NCBI RefSeq assembly: GCF_001424585.1
Contig: NZ_LMPJ01000008.1
Location: 1 to 64,000 of the forward strand
Source: Chryseobacterium sp. Leaf180
Lineage (GTDB): Bacteria > Bacteroidota > Bacteroidia > Flavobacteriales > Weeksellaceae
DNA length: 64,000 bases
Reading direction: 5' to 3'
Shown here: one piece after another, positions 34,301 through 44,794 of the stretch
Numbering within the stretch: position 1 is the stretch's first letter
Layout: every line of letters starts with the position of its first letter
The notes under the pieces: generated by a model
What the model was told of the DNA's origin: nothing
The model's database searches: none
What the model saw: the letters and a program-made list of their open reading frames with translations, nothing else
Made by a program: the position numbers and the translations under genes

Positions 34301-35661
34301 TTCGGCTGGAAAGCCTGAATACCCAATCTGTGAAGCGTAGGTGCTCTGTTTAGTAAAACAGGGTGACCTTTCATCACGTTTTCAAGGATATCATATACCA
34401 CAGGTTCTTTTCTGTCGATGATTCTCTTTGCAGATTTTACGGTTTTTACAATTCCTCTTTCGATCAGTTTTCTGATGATAAACGGTTTGTAAAGTTCAGC
34501 TGCCATATCTTTAGGAATACCACATTCGTGAAGCTGTAAGTTTGGACCTACAACAATTACCGAACGAGCAGAGTAATCTACCCTTTTCCCTAGTAAGTTC
34601 TGACGGAAACGACCTTGCTTACCTTTCAATGAATCCGAAAGTGATTTCAATGGTCTGTTTGATTCAGATTTTACTGCAGAAGATTTTCTTGTATTATCAA
34701 ATAAAGAATCTACAGATTCCTGAAGCATACGCTTCTCGTTTCTCAAGATTACTTCAGGAGCTTTGATCTCCAATAATCTCTTCAAACGGTTATTTCTGAT
34801 GATTACTCTTCTGTAAAGGTCATTTAAATCGGAAGTTGCGAAACGTCCTCCATCCAAAGGGACCAATGGTCTCAATTCTGGCGGTATTACAGGAAGCACA
34901 CGCATGATCATCCACTCTGGCTTATTGATCATTCTCGTATTCGCACCTCTCAATGCTTCTACAACGTTTAGTCTTTTAAGAGCTTCAGTTCTTCTTTGTT
35001 TTGAACCTTCGTTGTGAGCTTTATGTCTCAAATCGAAAGACAAAGCATCTAGATCGATTCTCTTCAACAATTCTTCCACCGCTTCAGCACCCATTTTGGC
35101 GATGAATTTATTCGGGTCAGAATCATCAAGATACTGGTTTTCTGTAGGAAGAGTTTCCATGATATCAAGATACTCTTCTTCCGTAAGAAATTCTTTCTCA
35201 TCGAAATCTGAACCATCTAATTTCTTCGCGATACCTTGCTGAATCACAACATATCTCTCGTAATAGATGATCATATCCAACTTCTTGGAAGGAATACCCA
35301 AAAGGTAACCGATTTTGTTTGGTAAAGAACGGAAATACCAAATGTGCGCAATAGGAACAACCAAACCGATGTGTCCGATTCTTTCTCTACGTACTTTTTT
35401 CTCCGTAACCTCTACACCACAACGGTCACAGACGATCCCTTTGTAACGAATTCTCTTGTATTTACCACAAGCACATTCGTAATCTTTGATAGGTCCGAAG
35501 ATTTTTTCACAGAACAAACCGTCTCTTTCAGGTTTGTGCGTTCTGTAGTTAATGGTTTCCGGTTTTAAAACTTCCCCTCTGGAATCCTGTAAAATAGATT
35601 CCGGTGAAGCCAAACCGATGGTTATTTTATTAAAACGACTTGTTTTATTTTTATTTGACAT
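31396..35661 (-). CDS. rpoC: DNA-directed RNA polymerase subunit beta'
   Basis: 1421 residues. The N-terminal clamp zinc site has C63, C65, C78 and C81. The active-site Mg-binding loop NADFDGD is at 472-478. The second zinc ribbon, [11 protein letters not shown], is in the C-terminal third, followed by the trigger-loop region [13 protein letters not shown]. Complete and uninterrupted. It lies 84 bases after rpoB; that gap holds a small hairpin (TTGAATG/CATTCAA, 35705-35722) without a T run. Confidence 0.98.
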   Translation of the reverse strand: MSNKNKTSRFNKITIGLASPESILQDSRGEVLKPETINYRTHKPERDGLFCEKIFGPIKDYECACGKYKRIRYKGIVCDRCGVEVTEKKVRRERIGHIGLVVPIAHIWYFRSLPNKIGYLLGIPSKKLDMIIYYERYVVIQQGIAKKLDGSDFDEKEFLTEEEYLDIMETLPTENQYLDDSDPNKFIAKMGAEAVEELLKRIDLDALSFDLRHKAHNEGSKQRRTEALKRLNVVEALRGANTRMINKPEWMIMRVLPVIPPELRPLVPLDGGRFATSDLNDLYRRVIIRNNRLKRLLEIKAPEVILRNEKRMLQESVDSLFDNTRKSSAVKSESNRPLKSLSDSLKGKQGRFRQNLLGKRVDYSARSVIVVGPNLQLHECGIPKDMAAELYKPFIIRKLIERGIVKTVKSAKRIIDRKEPVVYDILENVMKGHPVLLNRAPTLHRLGIQAFQPKMIEGKAIQLHPLVTTAFNADFDGDQMAVHLPLGPEAILEAQLLMLGSQNILNPANGSPITVPSQDMVLGLYFMTKELSSTEDKKVLGEGLAFYSPEEAEIAYAEGRVSLNAKVRCRLPIKENGEITTKLAETSVGRILFNQIVPKQSGYINELLTKKSLRNVIGRVLADTDFPTTVKFLDAMKDLGYSNAFKGGLSFSLGDIVVPVEKKKMIATSIETVDEIRANYNMGLITDTERYNQVIDVWTNTNAGLTEMIMSRMKVDQGGFNSVYMMLDSGARGSKEQIRQLSGMRGLMAKPQKAGSTGAEIIENPILANFKEGLSILEYFISTHGARKGLADTALKTADAGYLTRRLVDVAQDVIITEQDCGTLRGTEVTALKKNDEIVERISERILGRVSLHNMYDPETDELIADADQIIDEVLAKKIEELGIEAVEVRSPLTCETKKGICAKCYGRNLATGKKIHMGEAVGVIAAQSIGEPGTQLTLRTFHQGGVSTNVSENPSIVARRDGIVELDEVRTITSEDENGNKAEVVVSRTTEFRLVADNDVRTPLMVANVPYGSQLTVKSGDHVKKGDLIAKWDPYNAVIIAETSGKVEYEDIIQGISFQLEIDEQTGFEEKVISESRNKKAVPTLKVVDSKGVEQKAYNLPVGAHLMVNDGEKIKAGKVMIKIPRKSAKAGDITGGLPRVTELFEARNPSNPAVVTEIDGVVSYGKIKRGNRELIVEAKTGERKIYLVKLSNQILVQENDFVRAGSPLSDGSVTPDDILKIKGPTAVQEYLVNEIQEVYRLQGVKIDDKHFEIIVRQMMTKVSIVDGGDTQFLEGALEHKYDFLEENNRVFGLKVVTEAGDSKEFKPGQMITTKELRDENSKLKREDQALVEVREALPATATPVLQGITRAALQTKSFMSAASFQETTKVLNEAAVAGKVDSLNGLKENVIVGHRIPAGTGLKEYQNVIVGSKKEFEDLN

Positions 35662-35745
35662 TTGTTAGATTTTAAATTTTAGATTTCAGATTTTAGATTA
35701 ACTTTTGAATGTTACCATTCAACATTTATAATTTAAAATTTAAAA

Positions 35746-38700
35746 TTATTCCTCTAGTCTTACGTCTAATCCAAGACCTTGCAGCTCGTGAAGTAATACG
35801 TTGAAAGATTCCGGAATACCAGGTTCTGGCATTGCTTCTCCTTTTGCGATCGCTTCATACGTTTTCGCTCTACCAATCACGTCATCCGACTTTACAGTCA
35901 AGATTTCTCTAAGGATATTTGATGCACCGAAAGCTTCAAGTGCCCAAACCTCCATCTCACCGAATCTCTGACCACCAAACTGAGCTTTACCACCCAATGG
36001 CTGCTGAGTAATCAATGAATATGGCCCGATAGAACGTGCGTGCATTTTGTCATCAACCATGTGTCCTAATTTCAACATATAGATGATACCAACTGTTGCA
36101 GCCTGCGTAAATCTTTCTCCGGTACCGCCATCATAAAGATACGTGTGGCCGAATTGAGGTAAACCTGCTTTCTCTGTATATTCTGTAATCTGATCTAAAG
36201 TAGCACCATCAAAAATCGGCGTTGCGAAAGTCATTCCTAACTTCTGACCAGCCCATCCAAGAACAGTTTCGTAAATCTGACCGATATTCATACGTGAAGG
36301 TACCCCAAGTGGATTCAATACGATATCCACCGGTGTTCCGTCTTCCAGGAACGGCATATCTTCTTCACGAACGATTCTCGAAACGATCCCTTTGTTACCG
36401 TGACGGCCTGCCATTTTATCTCCAACGTTCAGTTTACGTTTTTTAGCGATATATACTTTAGCCAATTTCATGATCCCGGCAGGAAGCTCATCTCCGATAG
36501 AAATTGCAAATTTCTCACGGTTTTTCACCCCTTGAATATCGTTGAATTTGATTTTATAATTGTGAATCAACTGTTTGATCAATTCATTCTTATCGTTGTC
36601 GACCGTCCAGTCTGCACCGCTTACGTTTACATAATCTTCAACTGAAGTCAATAATTTGTGCGTGAACTTTATTCCTTTTCCGATGATTTCTTCATCTAAG
36701 TCGTTGGTAACTCCCTGAGAAGTTTTACCGCTAACCAAAGTGTTTAGCTTTTCGATCAAATTATTTCTCAACTCGTCAAACTTCGCTTTGTAAGTATTTT
36801 CAATCTCTTCAAGCTTCAGTTTTTCTTCAGTTCTCTTCTTTTTATCTTTGATATTTCTAGAGAACAATTTTTTGTCGATCACAACACCTCGCAATGATGA
36901 ATCTGCTTTCAAAGAAGCATCTTTCACATCACCGGCCTTGTCGCCGAAGATTGCTCTAAGAAGTTTCTCTTCCGGAGTCGGGTCAGATTCACCTTTTGGC
37001 GTGATCTTACCGATCATGATATCACCAGGCTTCACGTCAGCACCGATTCTGATCATTCCGTTTTCATCAAGATCTTTTGTAGCTTCTTCAGATACGTTTG
37101 GAATATCTGCTGTAAGCTCTTCCATACCCAATTTGGTATCACGAACTTCAAGAGAATACTCATCCACGTGGATTGAAGTAAACCAGTCTTCACGTACAAC
37201 TTTTTCGTTGATTACAATTGCATCCTCAAAGTTGTATCCTTTCCAAGGCATGAAGGCTACCACTAAGTTTCTACCAAGAGCCAATTCTCCGTTCTCAGTT
37301 GCATAACCGTCGCAAAGAACCTGACCTTTTTCTACCGTCTCACCAATTCTTACGTTTGGTCTCAAAGTAATTGTCGTGCTCTGGTTGGTTTTTCTGAACT
37401 TCGTCAGTTTATATGTTTTCGTAGCAGACTCGAATGATACAAGATCTTCGTCATCGCTTCTCTCATATTTAATGATGATTTTATCAGCATCTACGTATTC
37501 TACTTTACCTTTTCCTTCAGCATTGATTAAGATTCTAGAATCTTTGGCAACCTGCTGCTCAAGACCCGTACCTACAATCGGAGCCTGTGGCTTCAACAAA
37601 GGAACTGCCTGACGCATCATGTTTGATCCCATCAACGCACGGTTAGCATCATCATGCTCAAGGAAAGGAATCAATGATGCAGAAATACCGGAAATCTGGT
37701 TTGGTGCAACGTCGATCAGATTAACCTGTGAAGGCTCAACTACAGGATAATCACCATCCAGACGGGCAGTGATTCTGTTGGTTAAGAATCCTCCGTTGTC
37801 ATCCAGTTCTACGTTTGCCTGCGCGATTACTTTATCTTCTTCATCTTCTGCATTCAGGTAGATAGGATCTGCATTAAGATCGATTTTGCTGTTTTCAACT
37901 TTTCTGTACGGAGTTTCGATGAAACCTAACGTGTTGATTTTTGCATAAATACCTAATGAAGAGATCAAACCAATGTTTGGTCCTTCAGGAGTTTCGATCG
38001 GACAGATACGGCCATAGTGTGTATGGTGAACGTCACGCACCTCGAAACCTGCTCTTTCTCTCGATAAACCACCAGGTCCCAGAGCAGAAAGTCTACGCTT
38101 GTGCGTGATTTCTGATAGTGGGTTGGTTTGGTCCATAAACTGAGAAAGCTGGTTGGTACCAAAGAATGAGTTAATAACTGATGTTAAAGTCTTCGCATTA
38201 ACAAGATCAAGCGGAGTAAAGATTTCGTTATCTCTAACGTTCATTCTCTCTTTAATCGTTCTTGCAATTCTCGAAAGACCTACACCAAACTGACCTGCCA
38301 ATTGCTCACCAACAGTCTTAATTCTTCTGTTTGAAAGGTGATCAATATCATCCACATCAGTTTTAGAATTTACCAGCTCGATAAGGTGTCTTACGATCGC
38401 AATGATATCTTCTTTTGTAAGAACCTCAGTTGTAGTCGGGATGTTAAGATTCAACTTTTTATTCAATCTGTAACGTCCTACTTCACCTAGAGAATATCTT
38501 TGCTCAGAGAAGAATAATTTCTCAATGATTCCTCTTGCAGTCTCCTCATCGGGTGGATCTGCATTTCTCAGCTGACGGTAAATATATTCTACAGCCTCTT
38601 TTTCTGAGTTGGTTGGATCTTTCTGTAATGTATTCTGAATGATAGAGAACTCGTTGCTGTTTTCTTTGTGAATCAAAATTGATTTCACACCAGCTTCAAG

Positions 38701-39567
38701 AATAAGATCTAAATGTTCCTTTTCAAGAACCGTTTCTCTGTCTAAGATAATTTCGTTTCTTTCGATAGAAACTACTTCACCTGTATCTTCGTCTACAAAA
38801 TCTTCAAACCATGTGTTCAAAACTCTTGCAGCCAAAGTTCTTCCTTCTACTTTTTTAAGCGCAGCTTTAGAAACTTTCACTTCTTCAGCAAGATCAAAAA
38901 TCTGAAGAATGTCTTTATCAGATTCAAAACCGATCGCTCTTAACAATGTAGTTAAAGGCAATTTTTTCTTACGGTCGATATACGCGTACATTACGCTGTT
39001 GATATCGGTTGTGAATTCCATCCAAGATCCTTTAAAAGGAATAATTCTTGAATAGTATAATTTTGTACCGTTGGCGTGGTATGTCTGTCCGAAGAATACA
39101 CCCGGAGATCTGTGTAACTGAGTTACAATAACACGCTCTGCTCCATTAATAATAAATGAACCAGACGGAGTCATATAAGGAACCGGACCTAAATAAACAT
39201 CCTGTACAACGGTCTGAAAATCTTCATGCTCAGGATCTGTACAGTATAATTTTAGTCTGGCTTTTAGAGGAACGGAATACGTTAAACCTCTTTCCACACA
39301 CTCATCGATTGAGTAACGTGGTGAATCTACAAGATAATCCAAAAACTCAAGTACAAACTGGTTTCTGGAGTCTGTGATTGGAAAATTTTCCTGGAAGGTT
39401 TTGTGCAAACCTTCTTTCTTACGGTCTTCAGGAAGCGTGTCTAGCTGGAAAAATTCTTTGAAAGACTCTAACTGGATATCCAAAAAGTCTGGCGTGATAA
39501 TTTTTCCTTTCGCCGTAGAGAAATTAATTCTCTCGTTTCCTTTAGTAATTGCTGTTGTTTTACTCAT
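35746..39567 (-). CDS. rpoB: DNA-directed RNA polymerase subunit beta
   Basis: 1273 residues from the ATG at 39567 ([10 protein letters not shown]); a longer open frame to 39627 adds a hydrophobic stretch not seen in RpoB. The rifampicin-binding region reads [22 protein letters not shown], keeping the residues (Gln, Asp, His, Ser) whose change gives resistance, so a sensitive wild-type is predicted. Read from its own promoter with a ~300-base leader because three foreign genes separate it from rplL. Confidence 0.98.
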   Translation of the reverse strand: MSKTTAITKGNERINFSTAKGKIITPDFLDIQLESFKEFFQLDTLPEDRKKEGLHKTFQENFPITDSRNQFVLEFLDYLVDSPRYSIDECVERGLTYSVPLKARLKLYCTDPEHEDFQTVVQDVYLGPVPYMTPSGSFIINGAERVIVTQLHRSPGVFFGQTYHANGTKLYYSRIIPFKGSWMEFTTDINSVMYAYIDRKKKLPLTTLLRAIGFESDKDILQIFDLAEEVKVSKAALKKVEGRTLAARVLNTWFEDFVDEDTGEVVSIERNEIILDRETVLEKEHLDLILEAGVKSILIHKENSNEFSIIQNTLQKDPTNSEKEAVEYIYRQLRNADPPDEETARGIIEKLFFSEQRYSLGEVGRYRLNKKLNLNIPTTTEVLTKEDIIAIVRHLIELVNSKTDVDDIDHLSNRRIKTVGEQLAGQFGVGLSRIARTIKERMNVRDNEIFTPLDLVNAKTLTSVINSFFGTNQLSQFMDQTNPLSEITHKRRLSALGPGGLSRERAGFEVRDVHHTHYGRICPIETPEGPNIGLISSLGIYAKINTLGFIETPYRKVENSKIDLNADPIYLNAEDEEDKVIAQANVELDDNGGFLTNRITARLDGDYPVVEPSQVNLIDVAPNQISGISASLIPFLEHDDANRALMGSNMMRQAVPLLKPQAPIVGTGLEQQVAKDSRILINAEGKGKVEYVDADKIIIKYERSDDEDLVSFESATKTYKLTKFRKTNQSTTITLRPNVRIGETVEKGQVLCDGYATENGELALGRNLVVAFMPWKGYNFEDAIVINEKVVREDWFTSIHVDEYSLEVRDTKLGMEELTADIPNVSEEATKDLDENGMIRIGADVKPGDIMIGKITPKGESDPTPEEKLLRAIFGDKAGDVKDASLKADSSLRGVVIDKKLFSRNIKDKKKRTEEKLKLEEIENTYKAKFDELRNNLIEKLNTLVSGKTSQGVTNDLDEEIIGKGIKFTHKLLTSVEDYVNVSGADWTVDNDKNELIKQLIHNYKIKFNDIQGVKNREKFAISIGDELPAGIMKLAKVYIAKKRKLNVGDKMAGRHGNKGIVSRIVREEDMPFLEDGTPVDIVLNPLGVPSRMNIGQIYETVLGWAGQKLGMTFATPIFDGATLDQITEYTEKAGLPQFGHTYLYDGGTGERFTQAATVGIIYMLKLGHMVDDKMHARSIGPYSLITQQPLGGKAQFGGQRFGEMEVWALEAFGASNILREILTVKSDDVIGRAKTYEAIAKGEAMPEPGIPESFNVLLHELQGLGLDVRLEE

Positions 39568-39881
39568 AAAACTTTTAAAGAAAGGGTTAAAAAATATTTT
39601 GATTAACAAAAATATCAGAAAGAACACCGGAAAAGATTAAAACAAAATAGGCGAAAGTGTTTTGGCGCACACAGAAGAGCCTGATTGTGATAACTTTAAA
39701 CTGAATTTTCTTTCTAACTGCAACGCTGGTATATCTTTTCACAGCGTAATGCAAAATATTTTTAAATTTCGATCAGAACAAACAAGGCATATCTTAAACA
39801 AAAAATTCCCTTTCAGAAAATGAAAGAGCTGATTAAGAATGTTTTACAAAAAATATGTTGTTGTTTGCGCCAAAAGAACTG
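39568..39881 (-). promoter_or_regulatory. Long rpoB 5' leader with a 10-bp inverted repeat
   Basis: About 300 bases without a gene between the rpoB promoter and its ATG. TTTTGGCGCA at 39660-39669 is perfectly complementary in inverted order to TGCGCCAAAA at 39866-39875, extended by a partly conserved ACA. In RNA this would pair the leader's 5' end with a site ~90 bases before the start codon; a shorter hairpin CTTTCAGAAAATGAAAG lies inside. Alternatives are an autoregulatory structure or a 216-bp MITE remnant; no target-site duplication is seen. Confidence 0.45.
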
Positions 39882-39912
39882 CAAATATACAACATATATT
39901 TCATTTATACAA
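39882..39912 (-). promoter_or_regulatory. rpoBC promoter
   Basis: -7 box TATATTTG (39889-39882) and TTG (39912-39910) with a 20-base spacer, on the minus strand. It lies right after the terminator of the upstream secreted-protein gene, so rpoBC does not depend on the rpl promoter. Confidence 0.7.
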
Positions 39913-39915
39913 AAA

Positions 39916-39942
39916 TTAACCACTTCGTTTTGAAGTGGTTAA
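39916..39942 (-). terminator. Terminator of the secreted-protein gene upstream of rpoB
   Basis: TTAACCACTTC / GAAGTGGTTAA, an 11-bp perfect stem with five-base loop. On the minus strand it is followed by TTTTTG. Confidence 0.85.
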
Positions 39943-39953
39943 TCTATTAAATA

Positions 39954-40484
39954 TTACTGTTTCCAGAAAGACCAGAATTTGCCGTTGTATACAGCAAGCT
40001 GTTTATTTTTAACATCATAAACAATCATTCCCGGTGCAGGATTGTTAATATTAAGATGCGGACTGTCAACTTTCGGTAACACCATGGCTTTGGTCGTGTC
40101 TTCCAAAACTAAAATTCCCGGTGTGGCAGTCGGTGTTCCCACGCTTACTTTTGCTGTTGCTGCATCGCTTAGTGTATTTTGAAGAAGAGCACCATCTACG
40201 TTGGTAAGCGGATCAACAGTAGAACCGCCGGTATCGACAGACAAATCTTTCCATGCAGCACTATACCGCACTTTTATTTTTTTGTCTGAAAGGTCATAAA
40301 CCATCGTACCGTTTACCGCTCCGGTAACCCCTGCAACATTGTCGACCCACGAAAGAACCATTCCTCTGTTGTCACTTCCAAAGTCTAGCGACGTGGAAGG
40401 ATTTACAGTTGTCTTACCGATAGAAATTTGTGACAAAGCAAGCCCGGAAAGCGATAACATGAATATTGCTAAATAGTTTTTCAT
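39954..40484 (-). CDS. Small exported protein with two G-x-V-Y-D modules
   Basis: A 176-residue protein with signal peptide (MKNYLAIFMLSLSGLALSQ). Two similar modules occur: N-G-T-M-V-Y-D-L-S-D-K-K-I-K-V...W-K-D at about 58-81, and P-G-M-I-V-Y-D-V-K-N-K-Q-L-A-V-Y-N-G-K-F-W near the C terminus. The same module ends the preceding 40508-42796 protein. Surface or periplasmic; function unknown. It lies 23 bases after that gene in one operon and ends in a terminator. Confidence 0.7.
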   Translation of the reverse strand: MKNYLAIFMLSLSGLALSQISIGKTTVNPSTSLDFGSDNRGMVLSWVDNVAGVTGAVNGTMVYDLSDKKIKVRYSAAWKDLSVDTGGSTVDPLTNVDGALLQNTLSDAATAKVSVGTPTATPGILVLEDTTKAMVLPKVDSPHLNINNPAPGMIVYDVKNKQLAVYNGKFWSFWKQ

Positions 40485-40507
40485 TACTGATTACGTTAAA
40501 TTTTAAA

Positions 40508-42796
40508 TTAATTAATCGGACAAGTCTGTGTATTAAAACATGCCCAGCCAGCTGGTGTACCCGTGGTATTCACCTGAAGACAGTCTAAAGTTATATTATA
40601 AACCATCATCCCTTCTATAAGATCTGCTGCTGGAATTGCTGCAATCTGTGTTGTCGTAAGTCTGTTTGGAACAAAACCTTTCGTTCTTGATTCAAGTACA
40701 GTCCACGCACCTTTTCTCACCATTGGCCAGTTCCCCTGATCTACACCGGCTCTTCTCAAAGCCGTAATTCCGTGGTTACTGTTTAATTGTCCTCCGAGAG
40801 TTGCTATAGCGGGCTTATAACAGAAACAGGCAGAAATTGCGCTGTTTTGCGAAGCACCGATAAGCTGACCAATAGTTCCTGCGCCGTTATCTGCCAGACC
40901 CCCAGGATTCACAAGATTCGGAATTCCCTGAGCATTTACACCACCGGTCGTAGCGATATTGATACTTCCGTTTGCGTTCAACTGAGAATTCTGAACATTT
41001 TCATTTCCTTCAATAGCATCAAAACAGTTATCGTTATCAGAATCCAAATCCAGGTAATTAGGAATTCCGTCGTTGTCTGTATCGGTATTACAATTGGCAT
41101 TATAAACTCCGAAAATAATACCATGAGGATCATTTCCACCAGCAAGCGTCATTACGACAGACGCTACATTTGCAGGAACTAAAAAGAATGTATATCCTTG
41201 AGCTGTTCCCGTTGGTGTACTGGTAGAAAATATATTTCCCGTCGCTCCCTGCACAGGTGTCACGCCGTTCAGTAGAGAAAACTGGTTGGTATTAAAAACA
41301 TTTACATTACTCGCCACAGTAAGCGGCACCGAAAATGTATTTGTAACCGACTGACCTTCCCCACCCAATCCTGCAATTCCGATGATATACTGATAGGAGT
41401 TATTGGCAGTGCTGATCGATGATGCGGTAACTCCAAAGTCAACTGAAAATGTTCTGGCAACAGTACCTACGATATCTAAATATGTAGTGGAAAAAGGAGC
41501 GGTCTGTACTCCATTTACGTTAGTTGTTGCTGTAGCAACTGGCGGAGTAAATGAATTCCAGGTGTTTCCCAGCCCGGTAGATGTTCTCGTTACGGTTACA
41601 CCACCTCCAGGCAAGGTTGCTCCAGGAGGGACCAATGGAAATACAGCTGTGTTCAATGCATTTAAAGCAGTGATGCTGGTTGCGTTAATCGTTGCCATTG
41701 TAACAGTTGCCGTACATCCTTCGGCAGTATCCAAAATACCATCATTATCATCATCGAGATCGATACTATTCGGCACACCGTCAAAATCGGTATCAGCAAT
41801 AACTGTCACAGAAATCGTAGCAGGAGCAGAAGTCGCAGGAAGATTAGCACCATCCAAAGTAAAATTATCCTGAATTGTATACGGAATCGTCGCTGTACCT
41901 ACAAATGTTGAAACCGGTGTGAAAGTTACATTTCCGCCAGTCACCGTCCAGGTTCCCTGCGTATTTGTGAATGTCGTCTGAAAACCTTGTGTTGCAGGAT
42001 CAAGATCAACCGATGTTAAATTTAAACTTCCGCCGGGATCAGAATCATTAGCAGTAACACTGAAAGTTACCGGAGCATTTTGCAAAGTATTTGCGGCATC
42101 AGCACCTGCAGTAGGGACGCCGTTAATCGCGTTTGGCGACACTGAAATCTGAACGGTCTCAGCATTCAAAAATCCGGCAGCATTGTTTGTGACTCCCGTC
42201 GCATTTGTACGCGCAGCAAATGTTAAATTATTTGTAGCCGCTGTCGCAGTAAATGTGACTTTTTGAGTCTGCCACGCATTTGTCGTAGTGGTCAGAATCT
42301 GCTGACCGTTACCTGTACCATCTACAGTTGTGGTAAAATTATCAATATATTTTCCGGAGTAGGCGAAATTACTGAATCCGGTCTGATTGGTGGCAGCAGT
42401 AAGACTGTAAAAATAAAGTTCGTAAACTCTACCCGTAACCAAAGTGGTAAGTGAAACTCTTACTGATTCTTCATTACCTGTCAAAGTTCCCAAATCTCTC
42501 AGAGAAACCCAGTTTGTATGAGCATTTGGAGGTAAAGGCAACGTTAACAGCACAGTTCCGCCGTTTGGCGTTGTCACCCAGTTTGCGCCTCCTCCGCTAT
42601 TAGGGGATACGTTCGTAGATGCGACAGTCGCTGTAGACTTATCCGGGGTTCCAGAGACGAAAGTCCACCCTGTTGGTACACAGTTGTAACAGGTTACTGA
42701 ATTGGTATTTGAAGGTAAAACAGTTTGTGCTTTTACTGAAGAAAATATAAATACTGATGATAACCAGCAAAAATTAATTATAGATTTAAATTTCAT
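40508..42796 (-). CDS. Large surface protein with cadherin-like and calcium-binding repeats
   Basis: 762 residues from the ATG at 42796, with signal peptide (ending S-V-K-A-Q). An N-terminal beta domain (~20-220) is followed by a cadherin/CshA-like repeat (P-V-T-F-S-V-T-A-N-D-S-D-P...) and two thrombospondin-type-3 Ca-binding segments: D-T-D-F-D-G-V-P-N-S-I-D-L-D-D-D-N-D-G and D-T-D-N-D-G-I-P-N-Y-L-D-L-D-S-D-N-D-N. The C terminus carries G-M-M-V-Y-N...W-A-C-F-N. Likely an adhesin-like secreted protein. No T9SS domain is evident. ATG at 42823 is possible but precedes the signal peptide by nine residues. Confidence 0.8.
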   Translation of the reverse strand: MKFKSIINFCWLSSVFIFSSVKAQTVLPSNTNSVTCYNCVPTGWTFVSGTPDKSTATVASTNVSPNSGGGANWVTTPNGGTVLLTLPLPPNAHTNWVSLRDLGTLTGNEESVRVSLTTLVTGRVYELYFYSLTAATNQTGFSNFAYSGKYIDNFTTTVDGTGNGQQILTTTTNAWQTQKVTFTATAATNNLTFAARTNATGVTNNAAGFLNAETVQISVSPNAINGVPTAGADAANTLQNAPVTFSVTANDSDPGGSLNLTSVDLDPATQGFQTTFTNTQGTWTVTGGNVTFTPVSTFVGTATIPYTIQDNFTLDGANLPATSAPATISVTVIADTDFDGVPNSIDLDDDNDGILDTAEGCTATVTMATINATSITALNALNTAVFPLVPPGATLPGGGVTVTRTSTGLGNTWNSFTPPVATATTNVNGVQTAPFSTTYLDIVGTVARTFSVDFGVTASSISTANNSYQYIIGIAGLGGEGQSVTNTFSVPLTVASNVNVFNTNQFSLLNGVTPVQGATGNIFSTSTPTGTAQGYTFFLVPANVASVVMTLAGGNDPHGIIFGVYNANCNTDTDNDGIPNYLDLDSDNDNCFDAIEGNENVQNSQLNANGSINIATTGGVNAQGIPNLVNPGGLADNGAGTIGQLIGASQNSAISACFCYKPAIATLGGQLNSNHGITALRRAGVDQGNWPMVRKGAWTVLESRTKGFVPNRLTTTQIAAIPAADLIEGMMVYNITLDCLQVNTTGTPAGWACFNTQTCPIN

Positions 42797-42864
42797 AAAA
42801 TTATGTATTAGCTTATCATTCACTCAAGTGTTTAAGTGATATTTAATTTAAAAAAACGAAAAAA

Positions 42865-43524
42865 TTAAGCTAATAAAGGAGGCGGTCGCTGCGAAAAAGC
42901 ATCGCTGGAACAGTATGATAATGAAATTGTATTGTAATAATTTACTTCTATGTAATGAAACGACGAAAGCAGAATATTTTCATAATAAAAAACTTTCGAA
43001 AAAATTATTTTTGATAAATCGTGATGATTTAAAATAGAAAAATGCCGTATAGAGTTTCCTGTTGTAAAATAAGTATCTGAAGCTTCGTTGTGAAAAATTA
43101 CCGACAGATTCTGTTTCGCTTTTCTGTCAGTGAGACTCTTCAGCTGCTTTGCCAAAGTTGCACTCATTAATTGGGTTCTGTTTCTGACAATTAAATGAGA
43201 TTTCTTATTCTTTTTGACAGCAACTGTTCGGGAAGATTTCCCGGTAAGAATCGTGGTGCCGCTTTTAGAATTTAAAACAACAGCATTTTTTACTGTGATT
43301 TTTTTGGAAGCAATCTCAGCATTAAAAACCGCGTCATCAGAATAAATCTTTGCTCCGCCGGTAAGTACAATAGAAGGTGAATTGTTTTGCTCCTGAGAAT
43401 CTGTGCTTTGAGCCGATAAATGCGAGACGAGGAAAAGCAGCAGCGAAAAAAGGCTTTTGCCGAAGAAACCGCCCGTGAAACGAATTTTTTTCTTCTGCGG
43501 AAAGAGTTTAGTTCTTGACTGCAT
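42865..43524 (-). CDS. Hypothetical exported protein
   Basis: A 219-residue protein from ATG 43524, with a basic N terminus and hydrophobic helix ending L-S-A-Q (signal peptide). The mature part is Ser/Lys-rich beta sequence with no known domain; it ends S-Q-R-P-P-P-L-L-A. A TACTTTTG -7 box lies just upstream (43551-43544). It reads towards the 42796 gene with a 68-base gap, so the three secreted-protein genes probably form one unit. Function unknown. Confidence 0.6.
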   Translation of the reverse strand: MQSRTKLFPQKKKIRFTGGFFGKSLFSLLLFLVSHLSAQSTDSQEQNNSPSIVLTGGAKIYSDDAVFNAEIASKKITVKNAVVLNSKSGTTILTGKSSRTVAVKKNKKSHLIVRNRTQLMSATLAKQLKSLTDRKAKQNLSVIFHNEASDTYFTTGNSIRHFSILNHHDLSKIIFSKVFYYENILLSSFHYIEVNYYNTISLSYCSSDAFSQRPPPLLA

Positions 43525-43726
43525 ATACACCGATATTTCCGGTGCAAAAGTAATACAAATTATTAAATTTACAATTATTGCAACGTGAAATTATAAATAA
43601 TTACAAATTATAAATAATTATGTAACTGAATTAATAATTATAAAGCGAATAATTTAAATATTAAATAAACTATTAATTGATATTATTTAGTGTAATTCAT
43701 TTTTTGATGAAAATTTTAAACAAAAA

Positions 43727-43754
43727 AAGCGGTAAAGAATAATCTTTACCGCTT
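43727..43754 (-). terminator. rplL terminator
   Basis: AAGCGGTAAAGA / TCTTTACCGCTT, a 12-bp perfect stem with ATAA loop, followed on the minus strand by a run of seven T. Ends the rplKAJL transcript before the inserted genes. Confidence 0.9.
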
Positions 43755-43775
43755 CGTATCTGGAATAATTTAAAA

Positions 43776-44144
43776 TTATTTCAATTCTACTTCAGCACCA
43801 GCTTCTTCAAGTTGCTTCTTAAGAGCTTCAGCTTCGTCTTTAGAGATACCAGTTTTGATCGCAGCAGGAGCTCCGTCTACGATATCTTTAGCTTCTTTAA
43901 GACCAGCACCAGTTAAATCTTTTACCAATTTAACGATAGCCAATTTAGAAGCACCAGCAGCTTTAAGGATTACGTCGAATTCTGTTTTTTCTTCAACAGC
44001 TTCGCCAGCTCCAGGACCAGCCATTACTACTGCAGCAGCAGCAGGCTCGATTCCGTACTCGTCTTTAAGGATAGTTGCTAATTCTTGAACGTCTTTTACT
44101 GTAAGGTTTACTAGCGTTTCAGCTAAATTTTTTAAATCTGACAT
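43776..44144 (-). CDS. rplL: 50S ribosomal protein L7/L12
   Basis: 122 residues: N-terminal dimerisation helices, Ala/Gly/Pro hinge (~35-50) and the C-terminal factor-binding domain with [20 protein letters not shown]. The multicopy stalk recruits EF-Tu and EF-G. Standard length. Normally followed by rpoB; here a terminator and three unrelated genes intervene. Confidence 0.97.
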   Translation of the reverse strand: MSDLKNLAETLVNLTVKDVQELATILKDEYGIEPAAAAVVMAGPGAGEAVEEKTEFDVILKAAGASKLAIVKLVKDLTGAGLKEAKDIVDGAPAAIKTGISKDEAEALKKQLEEAGAEVELK

Positions 44145-44192
44145 TGTTGTAATGTTTTTGTTGATTGTTTTATTTAATTTTTTTTGAGAGTC

Positions 44193-44777
44193 TTATTCAG
44201 CAGCAGGAGTTTCTCCTTCTGCAGCAGCTTCCGGAGCATCAGCAGCTGGAGTTTCTTCCGCAGCAGGAGCAGCTTCTTCAGCTTTAGCTTCTGATGTTTC
44301 AGATTTGTTTTGAAGAGCCGAAACAACTCTTTGGATAGGAGACTGAAGCAATCCGATGATTTCACCGATCATTTCTTCTCTAGACTTGATGTTTACTAAG
44401 GCATCAAGATTATTGTCACCTACGTAGAAAGTTTCCTGTACGAAAGCTGATTTTAAAGCCGGCTTCTCTTCTTTTTTTCTGAAGTCTTTGATTAATTTTG
44501 CCGGAGCGTTAGCCGTTTCAGCAATCATTAATGCAGAGTTTCCTTTGAAAGTTTCAAACATTTCAGAGAAATCTACACCGTCGATCTGCTCCATTGCTTT
44601 CTGCAAAAGTGTATTTTTCACCACTTTTACTTTGATATTCTGCTTGAAAGCCTGTCTTCTGAAGTCTGAAGCTTTACCAGCGTTCAAACCTTCAAGATCT
44701 GCTACGTAAACTACTTTTGCATCCTGAAGCAAATCTTTGATCTCTTGTATCGCTACAACTTTTTGGTCTTTTGTCAT
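44193..44777 (-). CDS. rplJ: 50S ribosomal protein L10
   Basis: 194 residues. The rRNA-binding globular part and the L7/L12-binding C-terminal helix are followed by an extra ~30-residue tail rich in Ala, Glu and Pro (from residue ~160), which E. coli L10 lacks and which is expected to be disordered and acidic. Part of the rplKAJL unit, with rplA 18 bases upstream. Confidence 0.96.
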   Translation of the reverse strand: MTKDQKVVAIQEIKDLLQDAKVVYVADLEGLNAGKASDFRRQAFKQNIKVKVVKNTLLQKAMEQIDGVDFSEMFETFKGNSALMIAETANAPAKLIKDFRKKEEKPALKSAFVQETFYVGDNNLDALVNIKSREEMIGEIIGLLQSPIQRVVSALQNKSETSEAKAEEAAPAAEETPAADAPEAAAEGETPAAE

Positions 44778-44794
44778 TGTCTTAAGGATTATTA

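Noticed and set aside
35746-39567. Rifampicin-resistance changes in RpoB
   Set aside because: The cluster keeps the Gln, Asp, His and Ser residues of the sensitive form; N-to-T and I-to-L differences beside them are ordinary for Bacteroidetes.
43290-43547. 85-codon frame overlapping the exported protein at 42865-43524
   Set aside because: Same strand, other frame; the signal peptide and promoter position fit the longer gene.
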